Shown here one piece after another: positions 8,535-17,605 of a stretch of DNA of 64,000 bases. The DNA is from UBA2137 sp963740205 (lineage in GTDB: Bacteria > Pseudomonadota > Alphaproteobacteria > Micavibrionales > Micavibrionaceae). The position numbers were made by a program, and so were the translations under genes. Positions within the stretch are counted from its first letter, which is position 1. Each line of letters opens with the position of its first letter. The stretch covers positions 434,001 to 498,000 of the forward strand of contig CAVUDD010000002.1 in NCBI GenBank assembly GCA_963740205.1. Direction: 5' to 3'. Below the pieces are notes generated by a model. The model made no database searches and was not told the DNA's origin. It saw nothing but the letters and a program-made list of their open reading frames with translations.

Positions 8535-9173
8535 TTATTTTAGGTGTTTTTTAATGAAATCCTGTCCCAATTCCAGACCTTTTTGATCTATTCCATGCTG
8601 CAAAGAAGGAATCAAATTCTCATCAACTTCAAAGCCTGCATTCTTAAAACTATTTGTAGCCATAATAGTGGCATGAACTGGCACAACAGGGTCGTCCTCC
8701 CCATGAACAAGCAAAATAGGAAAATCTTTGTATTCTGGCTTATTTAAAGGTTCATCAATTAATGCTCCGCTGTAACCAATTACGCCGGACAACATATTGG
8801 GGACACGTAGCGCCGTGAACAACGACATCATTGTTCCTTGTGAAAAACCACAGAGAACGATTTTCTTTTCAGAAAGACTATATTTTTCTGCAATACCTTG
8901 AATAAATTGCTCAATCTCAGGATACACTTTTTCCGCACCCGCCCTCATAGATGCTGGTGTATATTCAGCAAGCGAGAACCACTGAAAGCCGTCATTACCC
9001 ATTTCACATGGCGTTGGAGCATCAGGCCCTATAAAAACTGTTGAAGGAAAGGATGGCGCCCACATTTGCGCCAAACTCAGCAAATCCGCACCGTTCGAAC
9101 CATAACCATGTAGCAAAATAACCGCAGTTTCAATTTTGGCATTCCCAGCTTGATGGCTCTTATAATTTAACAT
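8535..9173 (-). CDS. alpha/beta hydrolase, phospholipase/carboxylesterase family
   Basis: A 212-aa cytosolic esterase of the phospholipase/carboxylesterase (YpfH, acyl-protein thioesterase-like) family. The oxyanion loop LHGYGSNG is at about 21-28, the nucleophile Ser111 lies in GFSQG, the acid Asp160/161 in HGEDDPVVP, and the catalytic His193 in LQHGID. Length and motif spacing are normal and there is no signal peptide. The natural substrate is unknown; the family hydrolyses short acyl esters. It is a single gene. The 255-bp gap downstream of it holds the HNH gene's promoter region and shows no convincing small gene. Confidence 0.9.
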   Translation of the reverse strand: MLNYKSHQAGNAKIETAVILLHGYGSNGADLLSLAQMWAPSFPSTVFIGPDAPTPCEMGNDGFQWFSLAEYTPASMRAGAEKVYPEIEQFIQGIAEKYSLSEKKIVLCGFSQGTMMSLFTALRVPNMLSGVIGYSGALIDEPLNKPEYKDFPILLVHGEDDPVVPVHATIMATNSFKNAGFEVDENLIPSLQHGIDQKGLELGQDFIKKHLK

Positions 9174-9275
9174 CTTTCAAATTCTCCTTAACAAAACTTA
9201 ATTTTATGAGACAATAAGGCTCAAGCTGTTTTTTCTCAATACAAGGCTTCATGTTTTTAAGGGGATAAATTCGAT

Positions 9276-9608
9276 ATGGATAATTTTGATATCACACACA
9301 GAGACGGGAAGCCTTATGTCATGATCCCTTTGCATGACTACCGCATCGCTATTCAAAAGGATATTGAGGCGCAAGCGCAGAAATACTTCAAACTTCAAAA
9401 AGAAAAAACATATGACATCCCCGAAGGTACTCACCCAGTCAGATTCTTTAGAACACAGCAGAAACTGACACAAGCGAAACTAGCTGAAAAAGCTGGCATT
9501 TCTCGTAACTACCTCACCGAAATTGAAACAGGTGTCAAAAATGGCTCAGTAGCAGCCATCAAAAAGCTTTCCGAAGCCTTAGGCGTTTCGTTGGATAAAC
9601 TGGTTTAA
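9276..9608 (+). CDS. XRE-family helix-turn-helix regulator
   Basis: A 110-aa DNA-binding protein. The Cro/CI-type HTH covers about residues 55-108: QKLTQAKLAEKAGISRNYLT, then EIETGVKNGSVAAIKKLSEAL and GVSLDKLV. The first 50 residues (DGKPYVMIPLHDYRIAIQKD) resemble the N-terminal extension of antitoxin-like XRE proteins, but no toxin gene is adjacent. Transcription is towards the DUF853 ATPase gene, and the two stop codons overlap by 4 bases. Whether it is autoregulatory or a solitary antitoxin-derived regulator cannot be told from sequence. Confidence 0.85.
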   Translation: MDNFDITHRDGKPYVMIPLHDYRIAIQKDIEAQAQKYFKLQKEKTYDIPEGTHPVRFFRTQQKLTQAKLAEKAGISRNYLTEIETGVKNGSVAAIKKLSEALGVSLDKLV

Positions 9609-11086
9609 CGTTTTAGCGACCCCATAATACCGCGCATGACTTCTCGTGCAATGGTACGTCCTAAAGAAGAACTCATTGAACGCACAACTGATTTGACAGC
9701 AGCCTCAGTCATAGACTGACGGTTTGAACCACTTTTCTTCGTGCTTTTCTGTGCAACTTCTTGCGCCTCTTCGGCCTTCTTAGTGGCTTCCTCCGCACGT
9801 TTAGTCAGGATTTCATGGGCAGATTCACGGTCATCAATTGCGTTATATTTCGCACCTATACCATCGGCCTGCATTGCCATGCGCTTAGCGGATTCCGTCG
9901 CCACACCTAATTTGCCAGAAGGTGGACGAATAAGTGCTCGTTGAACGATTGACGGCGTGCCCTTACTTTCCAATGTAGATACAAGCGCCTCACCCACACC
10001 AAGCTCTGTAATAACGTCTGCAACGTCAAAATCGGGGTTTTCACGATATGTTTCAGCGGCATGTTTAATAAATTTTTGCTGTTGTGGTGTAAAGGCACGC
10101 AAAGCATGTTGAATACGGTTACCCAATTGCCCAAGAACTGCCTCGGGAATATCTTGTGGGTTTTGCGTTACGAAATAAACACCTACGCCTTTGGAGCGAA
10201 TAAGGCGAACAACCTGCTCTACTTTTTCAACCAAGGCTCTTGGCGCGTCATTGAAAAGTAAATGTACTTCATCGAAAAAGAATACAAGTTTCGGTTTGGA
10301 TGAGTCCCCTGCCTCTGGTAATTCCTCAAATAATTCAGAGAGTAACCATAAAAGGAAACTGGCATATAAACGCGGAGAATTCATCAATCTATCCGCAGAC
10401 ATGATATTAACGTATCCTTTGCCATCCAAGTCTTTGCGCATAAAATCAGATAGTTGCAAAGCAGGCTCACCAAAGAATTTATCAGCACCTTGATCTTCGA
10501 GGCGTAATAATGAACGTTGAATAGCCGCAAGAGATTGCGTGCTTACCATTCCATAACTTTTTGAGATATCACTGGCACGCTCGCTCATTGAAATCAGCAT
10601 CGAGCGCAAATCTTTCAGATCAAGAAGCAGTAAACCTTCTTCATCAGCAATACGGAAGGCTATGTTCAAAACACCTTCCTGGGTATCATTGAGCTCTAGC
10701 ATACGTGCTAATAACAAAGGCCCAATTTCCGAAACAGTTGTTCTTAAGGGATGACCTTTTTCACCAAATACATCCCAGAACACAACTGGGAAAGCTTGTG
10801 ACTTATAGGGTTCAAGACCAATTATCTCAGCACGTTTGACAAGAAAGTCTTCTTTTTCAGAAGGCTGACACAAACCTGATAAATCTCCTTTAACATCTGC
10901 CATAAAGACTGGCACACCTGCATTGGAAAAGCCTTCTGCCAAAATCTGTAACGTTACAGTCTTACCCGTTCCAGTCGCGCCAGCAATTAGTCCGTGACGG
11001 TTTGCCCATTGTAGATCGAAATATAATTTCTCTTCTGTGTTAGATGATTTCGATCCTACAAATATCGCCGTTTCAGTGTCACTCAT
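9605..11086 (-). CDS. HerA-like/DUF853 ATPase (YjgR family)
   Basis: A 493-aa cytosolic P-loop ATPase of the HerA/FtsK-like DUF853 group. The Walker A GATGTGKT is near residue 36. VFFFDEVHLLF near 268 is the Walker B with its acidic residues, and YFVTQNPQDIP near 304 looks like the sensor region. The C-terminal 90 residues are Lys/Glu/Ala-rich (EEATKKAEEAQEVAQKSTKK) followed by a basic amphipathic tail, giving a coiled-coil extension. HerA proteins work with the NurA nuclease in archaea; no NurA-like gene is nearby and bacterial YjgR has no firm role. It shares its strand with grxC, 20 bp upstream, so the two may be cotranscribed. Confidence 0.88.
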   Translation of the reverse strand: MSDTETAIFVGSKSSNTEEKLYFDLQWANRHGLIAGATGTGKTVTLQILAEGFSNAGVPVFMADVKGDLSGLCQPSEKEDFLVKRAEIIGLEPYKSQAFPVVFWDVFGEKGHPLRTTVSEIGPLLLARMLELNDTQEGVLNIAFRIADEEGLLLLDLKDLRSMLISMSERASDISKSYGMVSTQSLAAIQRSLLRLEDQGADKFFGEPALQLSDFMRKDLDGKGYVNIMSADRLMNSPRLYASFLLWLLSELFEELPEAGDSSKPKLVFFFDEVHLLFNDAPRALVEKVEQVVRLIRSKGVGVYFVTQNPQDIPEAVLGQLGNRIQHALRAFTPQQQKFIKHAAETYRENPDFDVADVITELGVGEALVSTLESKGTPSIVQRALIRPPSGKLGVATESAKRMAMQADGIGAKYNAIDDRESAHEILTKRAEEATKKAEEAQEVAQKSTKKSGSNRQSMTEAAVKSVVRSMSSSLGRTIAREVMRGIMGSLKR

Positions 11087-11106
11087 TATTTAGCCCCTCT
11101 TTCGAT

Positions 11107-11364
11107 TTATGCAGCTAAAAGCTCGTCTAACTTACCTTTATCATCGAGGGCATGAATATCATCACAACCACCAATATGTTTGTCATTTATAAAAATTTGA
11201 GGAACGCTTCGTGGTCCGCCTGTGCGCTCAACCATCTTATCGCGTGCATTTTCGTCGCCTGTTATATCGTGATCGGTATAATCTACATTCTTACTGTCCA
11301 GCAAGGCTTTTGCCTTTTTACAAAATGGGCAATGTGACCACGAGTAAATTTCTACTTTTGCCAT
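11107..11364 (-). CDS. grxC: glutaredoxin 3 (GrxC type)
   Basis: An 85-aa dithiol glutaredoxin that reduces protein disulfides and glutathione mixed disulfides. The active site is CPFCKKAK at residues 12-19 (CPFC in place of the common CPYC). The GSH-binding SVPQIFINDKHIGGCDD region, with the cis-proline and GG, is near 53-69. An AAAGGAG ribosome-binding site lies 8 bases before the ATG. It is divergent from the UbiH-like gene across only about 60 bp. In many alphaproteobacteria grxC lies close to comF, as it nearly does here. Confidence 0.93.
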   Translation of the reverse strand: MAKVEIYSWSHCPFCKKAKALLDSKNVDYTDHDITGDENARDKMVERTGGPRSVPQIFINDKHIGGCDDIHALDDKGKLDELLAA

Positions 11365-11424
11365 TAAAAAACTCCTTTTACATTCATATCTTTATTTAGG
11401 GTGTCTTTCATATATATTGCCATT

Positions 11425-12588
11425 ATGCATGAAACAGAAGTCTTTATTTCAGGTGGTGGTATTGCAGGGCTTACTCTTGCGCTTAAACTTGCAGGGTCTG
11501 GTCTGAATATTGTCCTTGCCGATCCCATAAATCCCGTCTCATCCGACATCCCCCCTATTGGCACGCGAACATGTGCAGTCATGTCACCTCTATTACCTCT
11601 TTTGGATGACATTGGGGTGCTCAAGAAAATAGAGGCCTATAGCGCACCTCTACACCATTTAAAAATCATTGATAAAAAGCGCGCGGCTCATTTCTCTGCA
11701 CAGGAGATTGGTGAGGAGCAATTCTCTCTCAATATTCCTAACGAAGTTCTTAAAAATGCCCTCATACATCTCGTTCAAAAAGAAAAAAATATCACTTCTT
11801 TATTTGGATGCGCAGTTAGTGACTTCAAAAACAATGAAGGCTTTATTGAGATTCAGTTGAACAATGGCAACACTTACAGAGCCAAATTATTAGTTGGTGC
11901 AGATGGTTACCGCTCTGTAGTTAGAGACAAATTGGGCATTAAAACTGAGATCCATGATTATGGACAGAGCGCACATACCTGCCGTTTGACGCACACAAAA
12001 TCACATGAAAATATTTCGACAGAAACCTATTACGAAGACGGCCCCTTCACTCTTGTTCCCTTACAAGGAAACACATCAAGTCTTGTTTGGCTTGAGCGCG
12101 AAGAAAATGCCAATAGAACACTCAAACTTTCCAAAGATGCTTTCCTTAAGAAATTACAGGCAAAATCCAACAACATATTAGGGACACTTAGTTTGCTTGA
12201 TGGTCCAGACACACACCCTATCAAGTCGATGATCGCCGAGAAGTTATACGGGAAACGTGCAATCTTGATTGCTGAGGCCGCGCATGCCCTCTCGCCTGTT
12301 GGAGCACAAGGGCTTAACACCAGCCTTAGGGATATTCAGGCACTAGCTGATTTGATTATCTCACAAAGAAGGCTGGGACTTGATATTGGAAGATCGACCT
12401 TGTGCGAGGCATACGAAAAACAGAGGTTTCCTGATATTAAAGCTCGTTTTTCAGCTATACATTCCCTTAATAAAACCGTTGCATCGCAAAACAACCTGAT
12501 TCAAACTTTAAGAGGCTCGGCATTGTCACTTGTAAATGATAATCAGGCACTAAGAAAACTGGCACTCAAAGCTGGTTTTGGGCAGTGA
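11425..12588 (+). CDS. FAD-dependent ubiquinone-biosynthesis hydroxylase, UbiH/UbiF/COQ6 family
   Basis: A 387-aa class A flavin monooxygenase. The Rossmann FAD motif ISGGGIAGLTLALKLAGSG starts near residue 8, the GD-like LLVGADGYRSVVRDKLG near 155, and the second FAD motif AILIAEAAHALSPVGAQGLN near 280 (AEAAH replaces the usual GDAAH, a minor deviation). This family hydroxylates the ubiquinone ring at C4, C5 or C6; the exact position cannot be set from sequence, so no symbol is given. I prefer the ATG at 11425, which starts right before the FAD strand. A GTG at 11401 is possible. No clear ribosome-binding site precedes either, so the transcript could be nearly leaderless. Confidence 0.85.
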   Translation: MHETEVFISGGGIAGLTLALKLAGSGLNIVLADPINPVSSDIPPIGTRTCAVMSPLLPLLDDIGVLKKIEAYSAPLHHLKIIDKKRAAHFSAQEIGEEQFSLNIPNEVLKNALIHLVQKEKNITSLFGCAVSDFKNNEGFIEIQLNNGNTYRAKLLVGADGYRSVVRDKLGIKTEIHDYGQSAHTCRLTHTKSHENISTETYYEDGPFTLVPLQGNTSSLVWLEREENANRTLKLSKDAFLKKLQAKSNNILGTLSLLDGPDTHPIKSMIAEKLYGKRAILIAEAAHALSPVGAQGLNTSLRDIQALADLIISQRRLGLDIGRSTLCEAYEKQRFPDIKARFSAIHSLNKTVASQNNLIQTLRGSALSLVNDNQALRKLALKAGFGQ

Positions 12589-12589
12589 A

Positions 12590-13375
12590 TTAAATATGTG
12601 CTACGCGCGCTAGACACAAAACGTAGACCTTACTGCAACCTTTATTCTTTAACACTTTTGCACATTCATTGGCTGTTGCACCAGATGTCAAAACATCATC
12701 AATAAGAATTACAGTTTTACCCTTTAAAATCTCTTCGTGTTTATCCCCACATTCAAACGCATGTTTAACGTTTTTCAGCCTTTCCTTGGATGACATATGC
12801 CCTTGGGGAGGAGTTGCTATAACACGTTTCAGTAGATTTTTAAGGACAGGTTTTTTTGAAAGCTTTGAGATTTCATCAGCAAGTAAAGCTGACTGATTGT
12901 ATCGTCTTTTAAACAACCTGCTCCAATGCAAAGGCACTGGAATAAGAAAATCTGCCTCGGCTAAAATATCTTGACCTGTTTTAAACATCCAATGCGCAAA
13001 TGAAACCGCCATATGCGTTTGATCGCCATGCTTATAACCAAGAATAAGGGGACGTGACGCATCATTATAAACTAAAGTTGATAAAGCTAAATCATAGACA
13101 GGCTCTTTTTCAAGACAATCAGCGCATTTTGTACTGTTGTGATTAACTTCGTCCGCATCAAGAAAAGCAAAAGGTACGCCACAAATTTTACATTTTGGGT
13201 CAGATATAAAAGTTAGCTCTGCCCATGCTTTTGGGGAAAGCCCCGTATTACCTTCTATAATTTCCCCTGATATCAAACACCTATAAGGCAAAGCAAGGCC
13301 TAGAACCTGATTTAGCTTACTTTTAAATACTGTATATTGAGGCCAAGGAATTGTTGATTTTTTCATAATTCTCAT
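12590..13375 (-). CDS. comF: ComF family protein (phosphoribosyltransferase-like)
   Basis: A ComF/GntX-type protein of about 261 aa. The N-terminal part has a CxxC pair (CKICGVPF) and a further CADC that likely bind zinc. The C-terminal type I phosphoribosyltransferase fold shows PVPLHWSRLFKRRYNQSALL and the PRPP loop VILIDDVLTSGATANECA. In competent bacteria ComF takes part in DNA uptake; in alphaproteobacteria its role is unclear. An open frame extends 120 bases upstream but would overlap the divergent methyltransferase gene. I therefore place the start at the ATG at 13375 (a second ATG at 13366 is equally possible). It is convergent with the UbiH-like gene, one base after its stop. Confidence 0.85.
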   Translation of the reverse strand: MRIMKKSTIPWPQYTVFKSKLNQVLGLALPYRCLISGEIIEGNTGLSPKAWAELTFISDPKCKICGVPFAFLDADEVNHNSTKCADCLEKEPVYDLALSTLVYNDASRPLILGYKHGDQTHMAVSFAHWMFKTGQDILAEADFLIPVPLHWSRLFKRRYNQSALLADEISKLSKKPVLKNLLKRVIATPPQGHMSSKERLKNVKHAFECGDKHEEILKGKTVILIDDVLTSGATANECAKVLKNKGCSKVYVLCLARVAHI

Positions 13376-13424
13376 ATAGTGTCTTTTCTCTGTCAGATAA
13401 TAATCAGGTGGGTGCACAAGCACA

Positions 13425-16037
13425 ATGGCAATTAATACGCTGAAAGAAGGCCACTCAAAGGCTATTGGGGAACTTTCGAGTTCTTCTTCACCCATGCCTG
13501 TAACCGAAATTCAATCTCCACTTATTAATCCTGCGAATGAGTATCTCATTGATACTGTATCTACCGAACAACGTTTAAAACGTGCCGCTTTGATGAAGAC
13601 TGTGCCCAAGCGTATAATTAAACGAGCTTGGTTCACTCTCTCTCACTTACTTCTTGATGATGGAGCCAAGGTTATTGATGCTGGTTGTGGTGATGGAGCC
13701 ATGGCCTACGTAATGGCTACATTCAAGCCAGAATGGAGTTTCGTTGCCTATGACATTGACGAAGATCTGATTGAAGCCGCACAAAGAAAATATAAATGTG
13801 ACAACCTAAAATTCGTACATTGTAAGGCTGATGCATTGCCTCTTGAAGAGGCAAGCGTAGATGCTATTGTAAATTCATATCTTCTCCATGAGATATATTC
13901 ACAGTCACATTTCAATATCAAATCCGTTCGTAAAACTCTTGAGCTGCATTTCAATGCACTCAAGCCTGGGGGATATTTCTTTGTGCGTGATTACGCAATG
14001 CCCGCCGCAAATGAATATGTTTTGATGGAAATGTCTGATGCTCATGGCTTTGGTGACGATATAGAAAATATGGGCGAGGCCGATCTACTTATCTGGTTTT
14101 CAGATCATGCGCGCAGTGGTGACAGCCTTCATACTGGCGGTTTCTTTTTAGAAGAGCTTCCCCCTCGTTTCCCCAATACACGGCTTTTCAGATTACCTTA
14201 TAAATGGGCCTATGAATTTATAATTCGTAAAAATGATCGCGATACAATCGAGCAAGATTTAAATAAAGAATACACCTTTGCTACTCACAGAGATTTAAGG
14301 CGTGAAATGCGCTCTTTGGGTGCGCGTCTTTTGTATACAGCAAGCCATTGGAACGATGACATTGTGCAAGCTACTATGGTTGATAAATTTCGCCTGTATA
14401 AAGAAGACGGTACTTCTCTGGGTTATCCTGAAACCAGCCATATTATCATAGGGCAGAAAATCCCTGAGAAAACTAGTATTCGTTTTCAGGAATGGAGAAC
14501 GACAAGAGATCAGCCTAATTCAATTAAAATTAATCCTATGCGGGACATAAAAACAGGTGAAATTCTTGATGTAGCCACCCGTTATTTAGATATTAAAGAG
14601 CTTATCCCCTATAGAGTAAGCGATGATAATCGTCTCAAAATATACCTTCATGAATCTATTCCGCGCTCGCTTGTTAATACTGTCCCTAGAAGTGGTAAGA
14701 ATATTGATAACAAAACATGGTCAGGCCACATGATTGAGGCGCTATCTATGAACGGGGAAGATATTGAAAACTTTAGAGTTTCAAAACCACCTCAAATTAA
14801 AAGCTATTTGCAAAAAACTTTAAGTATGGAAACAGAGGATGGCGCTTTATTCCGTGATGGACCAGCATCTTACCCAGACCCCAAGGCGATTGATGAGAGA
14901 ATTACGACGTCTTACATTTGCGTCAAGGAAAACAATCCCAATCGTATCCCTTTGATTGATACTGGCTACGAACCGCCCGAGGGTTACCCCTTTATGACTT
15001 CAGGCCACCTTCGCGAATACGACGCACAATCAATTTTGAATGCTATTGCCGTAGGTATGCTTCCATCAGGTCGTCTTGAAGCTCAAATTTTAATGCTTTA
15101 TCAAAAATTAGGATTGCGTAACGAAAGCTGGAGCGAAAGCCCATTGGTGCTCACAGAACTCGACGTCAAATCACGCTTAGATGTGAAGGATATTCTGCGT
15201 GACGAAACCGAAGATAAAAAAATGTTTGCTCCTGTTAAACACGAAGTAGGGCAACTTCGCCTCCTTCAGTCTGTATTTTTAGAGGAAGGTCATGAAGACG
15301 GTGGGGGTATGACCGATATTTCTTCGCGCGTTCAAGACTTTTTTGTCCATGAGGAAAAAACCGAAAATGTTGCCATCATCATGCCAATGACACGTGATAT
15401 GAGCGGTGAAATTCTTGCTGGAATGCAACTAGATTACGCTCCCGTCCCCGAACGTTTTAAAGGCAATGGAAAGTTCGTGAACCTTCCAAGCATCCCTCTT
15501 CCAGCACATATAGACAATATGGATTCTGCCAAGCGTTATGTTGCCGAATATTTTGACACTCAACCAAAGTTTGTAGGCACCTTGGGTGAACCCTTTTATC
15601 AACACATTGGTATGACACCACAAAAAATCTTTCCGTTCGCGATTGCCAATAATTCTGGCTCGGATCAAACCTATGGAGGTGTTGTGCAATATGCCCCAGT
15701 CAAAACATTATGGGATATATGCGCGCTAATTGATTGCCTTGATGGCTTTTTGGTTGTTGCATCACGGACTTTTCAAACTTTGTTGATGGACAATGAAATG
15801 GGCTTAGCCTCCAAACCAGCTGCAGAGCTTGCAAAGGGCGTTCATTCAGCCAGCATTGAAGGTAATTATGAAACAATCAACTCTGCTCCACAGCTCGCTA
15901 ATGTTTCAAATGATGATACCCGTTCTACAAAAAAGGAAAAGTCTAAGAAGGGTGATGCGAGAAGTGTCACAAATGATTTAGAACCCAAGATAGATAATAT
16001 AGATCACTCTCACACTTCTAAGCCGAGTGTTGGCTAG
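13425..16037 (+). CDS. class I SAM methyltransferase fused to large uncharacterised C-terminal modules (possible degenerate Nudix-like)
   Basis: An 870-aa protein. Residues about 65-240 form a class I methyltransferase: motif I DAGCGDG at 85-91, acidic D110 in AYDID for the SAM ribose, a DALPLEE region, SYLLHEI as motif IV and LKPGGYFFVRDY as motif V. The remaining 600 residues are unusual. Segment 370-470 (DVATRYLDIKELIPYRV ... RSLVNTVPRSGK) and the later SYPDPKAIDERITTSY recall the strand pattern of Nudix hydrolases, but no intact Nudix box is visible. A further block near 640-770 includes LGEPFYQHIGMTPQKIFPFA. The last 70 residues are low-complexity and charged. AGGTGG precedes the ATG. 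It is followed 6 bases later by a second methyltransferase-fold gene. Substrate unknown; the Nudix comparison is inference. Confidence 0.75.
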   Translation: MAINTLKEGHSKAIGELSSSSSPMPVTEIQSPLINPANEYLIDTVSTEQRLKRAALMKTVPKRIIKRAWFTLSHLLLDDGAKVIDAGCGDGAMAYVMATFKPEWSFVAYDIDEDLIEAAQRKYKCDNLKFVHCKADALPLEEASVDAIVNSYLLHEIYSQSHFNIKSVRKTLELHFNALKPGGYFFVRDYAMPAANEYVLMEMSDAHGFGDDIENMGEADLLIWFSDHARSGDSLHTGGFFLEELPPRFPNTRLFRLPYKWAYEFIIRKNDRDTIEQDLNKEYTFATHRDLRREMRSLGARLLYTASHWNDDIVQATMVDKFRLYKEDGTSLGYPETSHIIIGQKIPEKTSIRFQEWRTTRDQPNSIKINPMRDIKTGEILDVATRYLDIKELIPYRVSDDNRLKIYLHESIPRSLVNTVPRSGKNIDNKTWSGHMIEALSMNGEDIENFRVSKPPQIKSYLQKTLSMETEDGALFRDGPASYPDPKAIDERITTSYICVKENNPNRIPLIDTGYEPPEGYPFMTSGHLREYDAQSILNAIAVGMLPSGRLEAQILMLYQKLGLRNESWSESPLVLTELDVKSRLDVKDILRDETEDKKMFAPVKHEVGQLRLLQSVFLEEGHEDGGGMTDISSRVQDFFVHEEKTENVAIIMPMTRDMSGEILAGMQLDYAPVPERFKGNGKFVNLPSIPLPAHIDNMDSAKRYVAEYFDTQPKFVGTLGEPFYQHIGMTPQKIFPFAIANNSGSDQTYGGVVQYAPVKTLWDICALIDCLDGFLVVASRTFQTLLMDNEMGLASKPAAELAKGVHSASIEGNYETINSAPQLANVSNDDTRSTKKEKSKKGDARSVTNDLEPKIDNIDHSHTSKPSVG

Positions 16038-16043
16038 AGACAA

Positions 16044-16883
16044 GTGGCAGCAGCGCTATTCGATACTGACTTTATCCGTTTACGAAAAAATCGTGCTTCC
16101 AAATCTGTATACACTAATAGTAGTGGGCACTTCTTAATCAATTGGGCGTTGACGGAAATCACAGAACGTCTTGACTTACTCACCCGTCAATTTGAACAAG
16201 CCTTAGTACACGGTGAGTTTTTCGATAAAAGCCTTTTAGATAAAAACAAAATAAAACACAGCTTCACAAGTGGTCTGGATAATAGGCATAACGTCATTAA
16301 TCTATCAGAATACCTACCTTTTAAAGGTAAAAGTTGTGACTTGGCCATCAGTCTTTTTGAAATGCACCGCCTGAATGATCCTCTGGGTTATCTTATCCAA
16401 AATCTGTATGCATTAAAGCCGGATGGCTTTTTTGTAGCTGCTTTTCCAGGCGAAGGATCTCTTGCTGAACTTACTGACTGTCTATCAAAAACCGAGGCAC
16501 ATGATAGGCTGGGCGCAAGCCTGCGAACTCTTCCTTTGATGAGTAAGCAAGATGCTGGACACCTTATGCAGCGCGCAGGATTTAACTTGCCCGTGATAAA
16601 TTCCGAAACAATCAGATTATCTTATCGCAATATAACTAAGCTTTATGAAGACATAAGAACAAGTGGCGGGGGCAACGTCCTTAAATCACGCAATAAAGCC
16701 TTTTGCGGTAAGGATTTCTTTAATCACGTAGAAACGTGCTATAAAGAGAATTATACAAATGACGATGGGCATTTGGAAGTCACAATGGAAATCATTTTCG
16801 TAAGTGGCTGGGCACCCCATGACAACCAGCAAAAACCTCTTCGCAGAGGATCTGGACAAACCTCACTAACAGAAATTTTATAA
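16044..16883 (+). CDS. SAM-dependent methyltransferase-like protein, BioC/NDUFAF5 type
   Basis: A 279-aa protein resembling alphaproteobacterial BioC/NDUFAF5-like methyltransferases. It has the N-terminal LFDTDFIRLRKNRASK, the region DLAISLFEMHRLNDPLGYLI (motif IV position), and ALKPDGFFVAAFPGEGSLAE (motif V). The glycine-rich SAM loop expected near residue 75 is not evident (HSFTSGLDNRHN), so SAM binding may be weakened. NDUFAF5 hydroxylates an arginine of complex I; whether this homologue does so is unknown. The start is a GTG, 6 bases after the 870-aa gene, and the stop overlaps the gloB ATG by one base, so the three genes form a tight operon. Confidence 0.75.
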   Translation: MAAALFDTDFIRLRKNRASKSVYTNSSGHFLINWALTEITERLDLLTRQFEQALVHGEFFDKSLLDKNKIKHSFTSGLDNRHNVINLSEYLPFKGKSCDLAISLFEMHRLNDPLGYLIQNLYALKPDGFFVAAFPGEGSLAELTDCLSKTEAHDRLGASLRTLPLMSKQDAGHLMQRAGFNLPVINSETIRLSYRNITKLYEDIRTSGGGNVLKSRNKAFCGKDFFNHVETCYKENYTNDDGHLEVTMEIIFVSGWAPHDNQQKPLRRGSGQTSLTEIL

Positions 16884-17605
16884 TGACCTTAAATATTATT
16901 GCACTACCCGCTTTTACAGATAACTACATTTTTCACTTTACCACCCCTGACGGACTTTCGATTATTGTTGACCCAGGAGATGCCGACCCTGTTATCTCAC
17001 ATCTTGAGGAAAACAATCTTTCTTTGGATGTCATCCTTCTTACCCATCATCACAATGACCATACCGGTGGCGTGGATGCTCTTAGGGCAAAATATAATTG
17101 CAAGATTTGGGGTCCGTCCAAAGAAAAAAATCGTATTCCTGATATGGATGTCTTGCTTAGGAATGAGAAACACTACGAACTAGGTGATCTTTCATTTCAG
17201 GTCTTTCACACTCCTGGGCATACAATGGGTCATATCTGTCTTTATTTTGAAAAAGAAAAAGTTCTATTTTGTGGTGATACTTTATTTTCATTGGGATGCG
17301 GACGAGTTTTTGAAGGAACTATGAGGCAGATGTTTGACTCTTTACAGGTTATAAAAGGCCTGCCCGATGATACTCAAGTTTACTGCGCACATGAATATAC
17401 GCTTTCCAACGCGAAATTCATGATTTCTCTTGATCCATACAACAGAGCCTACAAAAAAATTCGCGATAAAATTATTAAAAAGAGAGATGCGGGAGAGATT
17501 ACAATCCCATCAAAGCTTGGCTTTGAAAAAGACTATAATCCGTTCCTAACGGCTATTAATGTCAATGAGTTTGAAGAGCGTAGAAAGGCTAAAGACAGCT
17601 TTTAA
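16883..17605 (+). CDS. gloB: hydroxyacylglutathione hydrolase (glyoxalase II)
   Basis: A 240-aa metallo-beta-lactamase-fold enzyme that hydrolyses S-D-lactoylglutathione to D-lactate and glutathione, the second step of methylglyoxal detoxification. The metal motif THHHNDH is at 54-60, the next ligand HTPGHTMGH near 110, the bridging Asp in LFCGDTLFSLGCGRVFEG, and CAHEYTLSNAKF gives the last His and part of the glutathione site. Length is slightly below the usual 250-255. It overlaps the upstream methyltransferase-like gene by one base. It is convergent with the next gene, with a 4-base overlap. Confidence 0.95.
   Translation: MTLNIIALPAFTDNYIFHFTTPDGLSIIVDPGDADPVISHLEENNLSLDVILLTHHHNDHTGGVDALRAKYNCKIWGPSKEKNRIPDMDVLLRNEKHYELGDLSFQVFHTPGHTMGHICLYFEKEKVLFCGDTLFSLGCGRVFEGTMRQMFDSLQVIKGLPDDTQVYCAHEYTLSNAKFMISLDPYNRAYKKIRDKIIKKRDAGEITIPSKLGFEKDYNPFLTAINVNEFEERRKAKDSF

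Noticed and set aside
9276..9608. Toxin-antitoxin system around the XRE regulator
   Set aside because: No toxin-sized gene adjoins it on the same strand; the neighbours are an esterase and a convergent ATPase.
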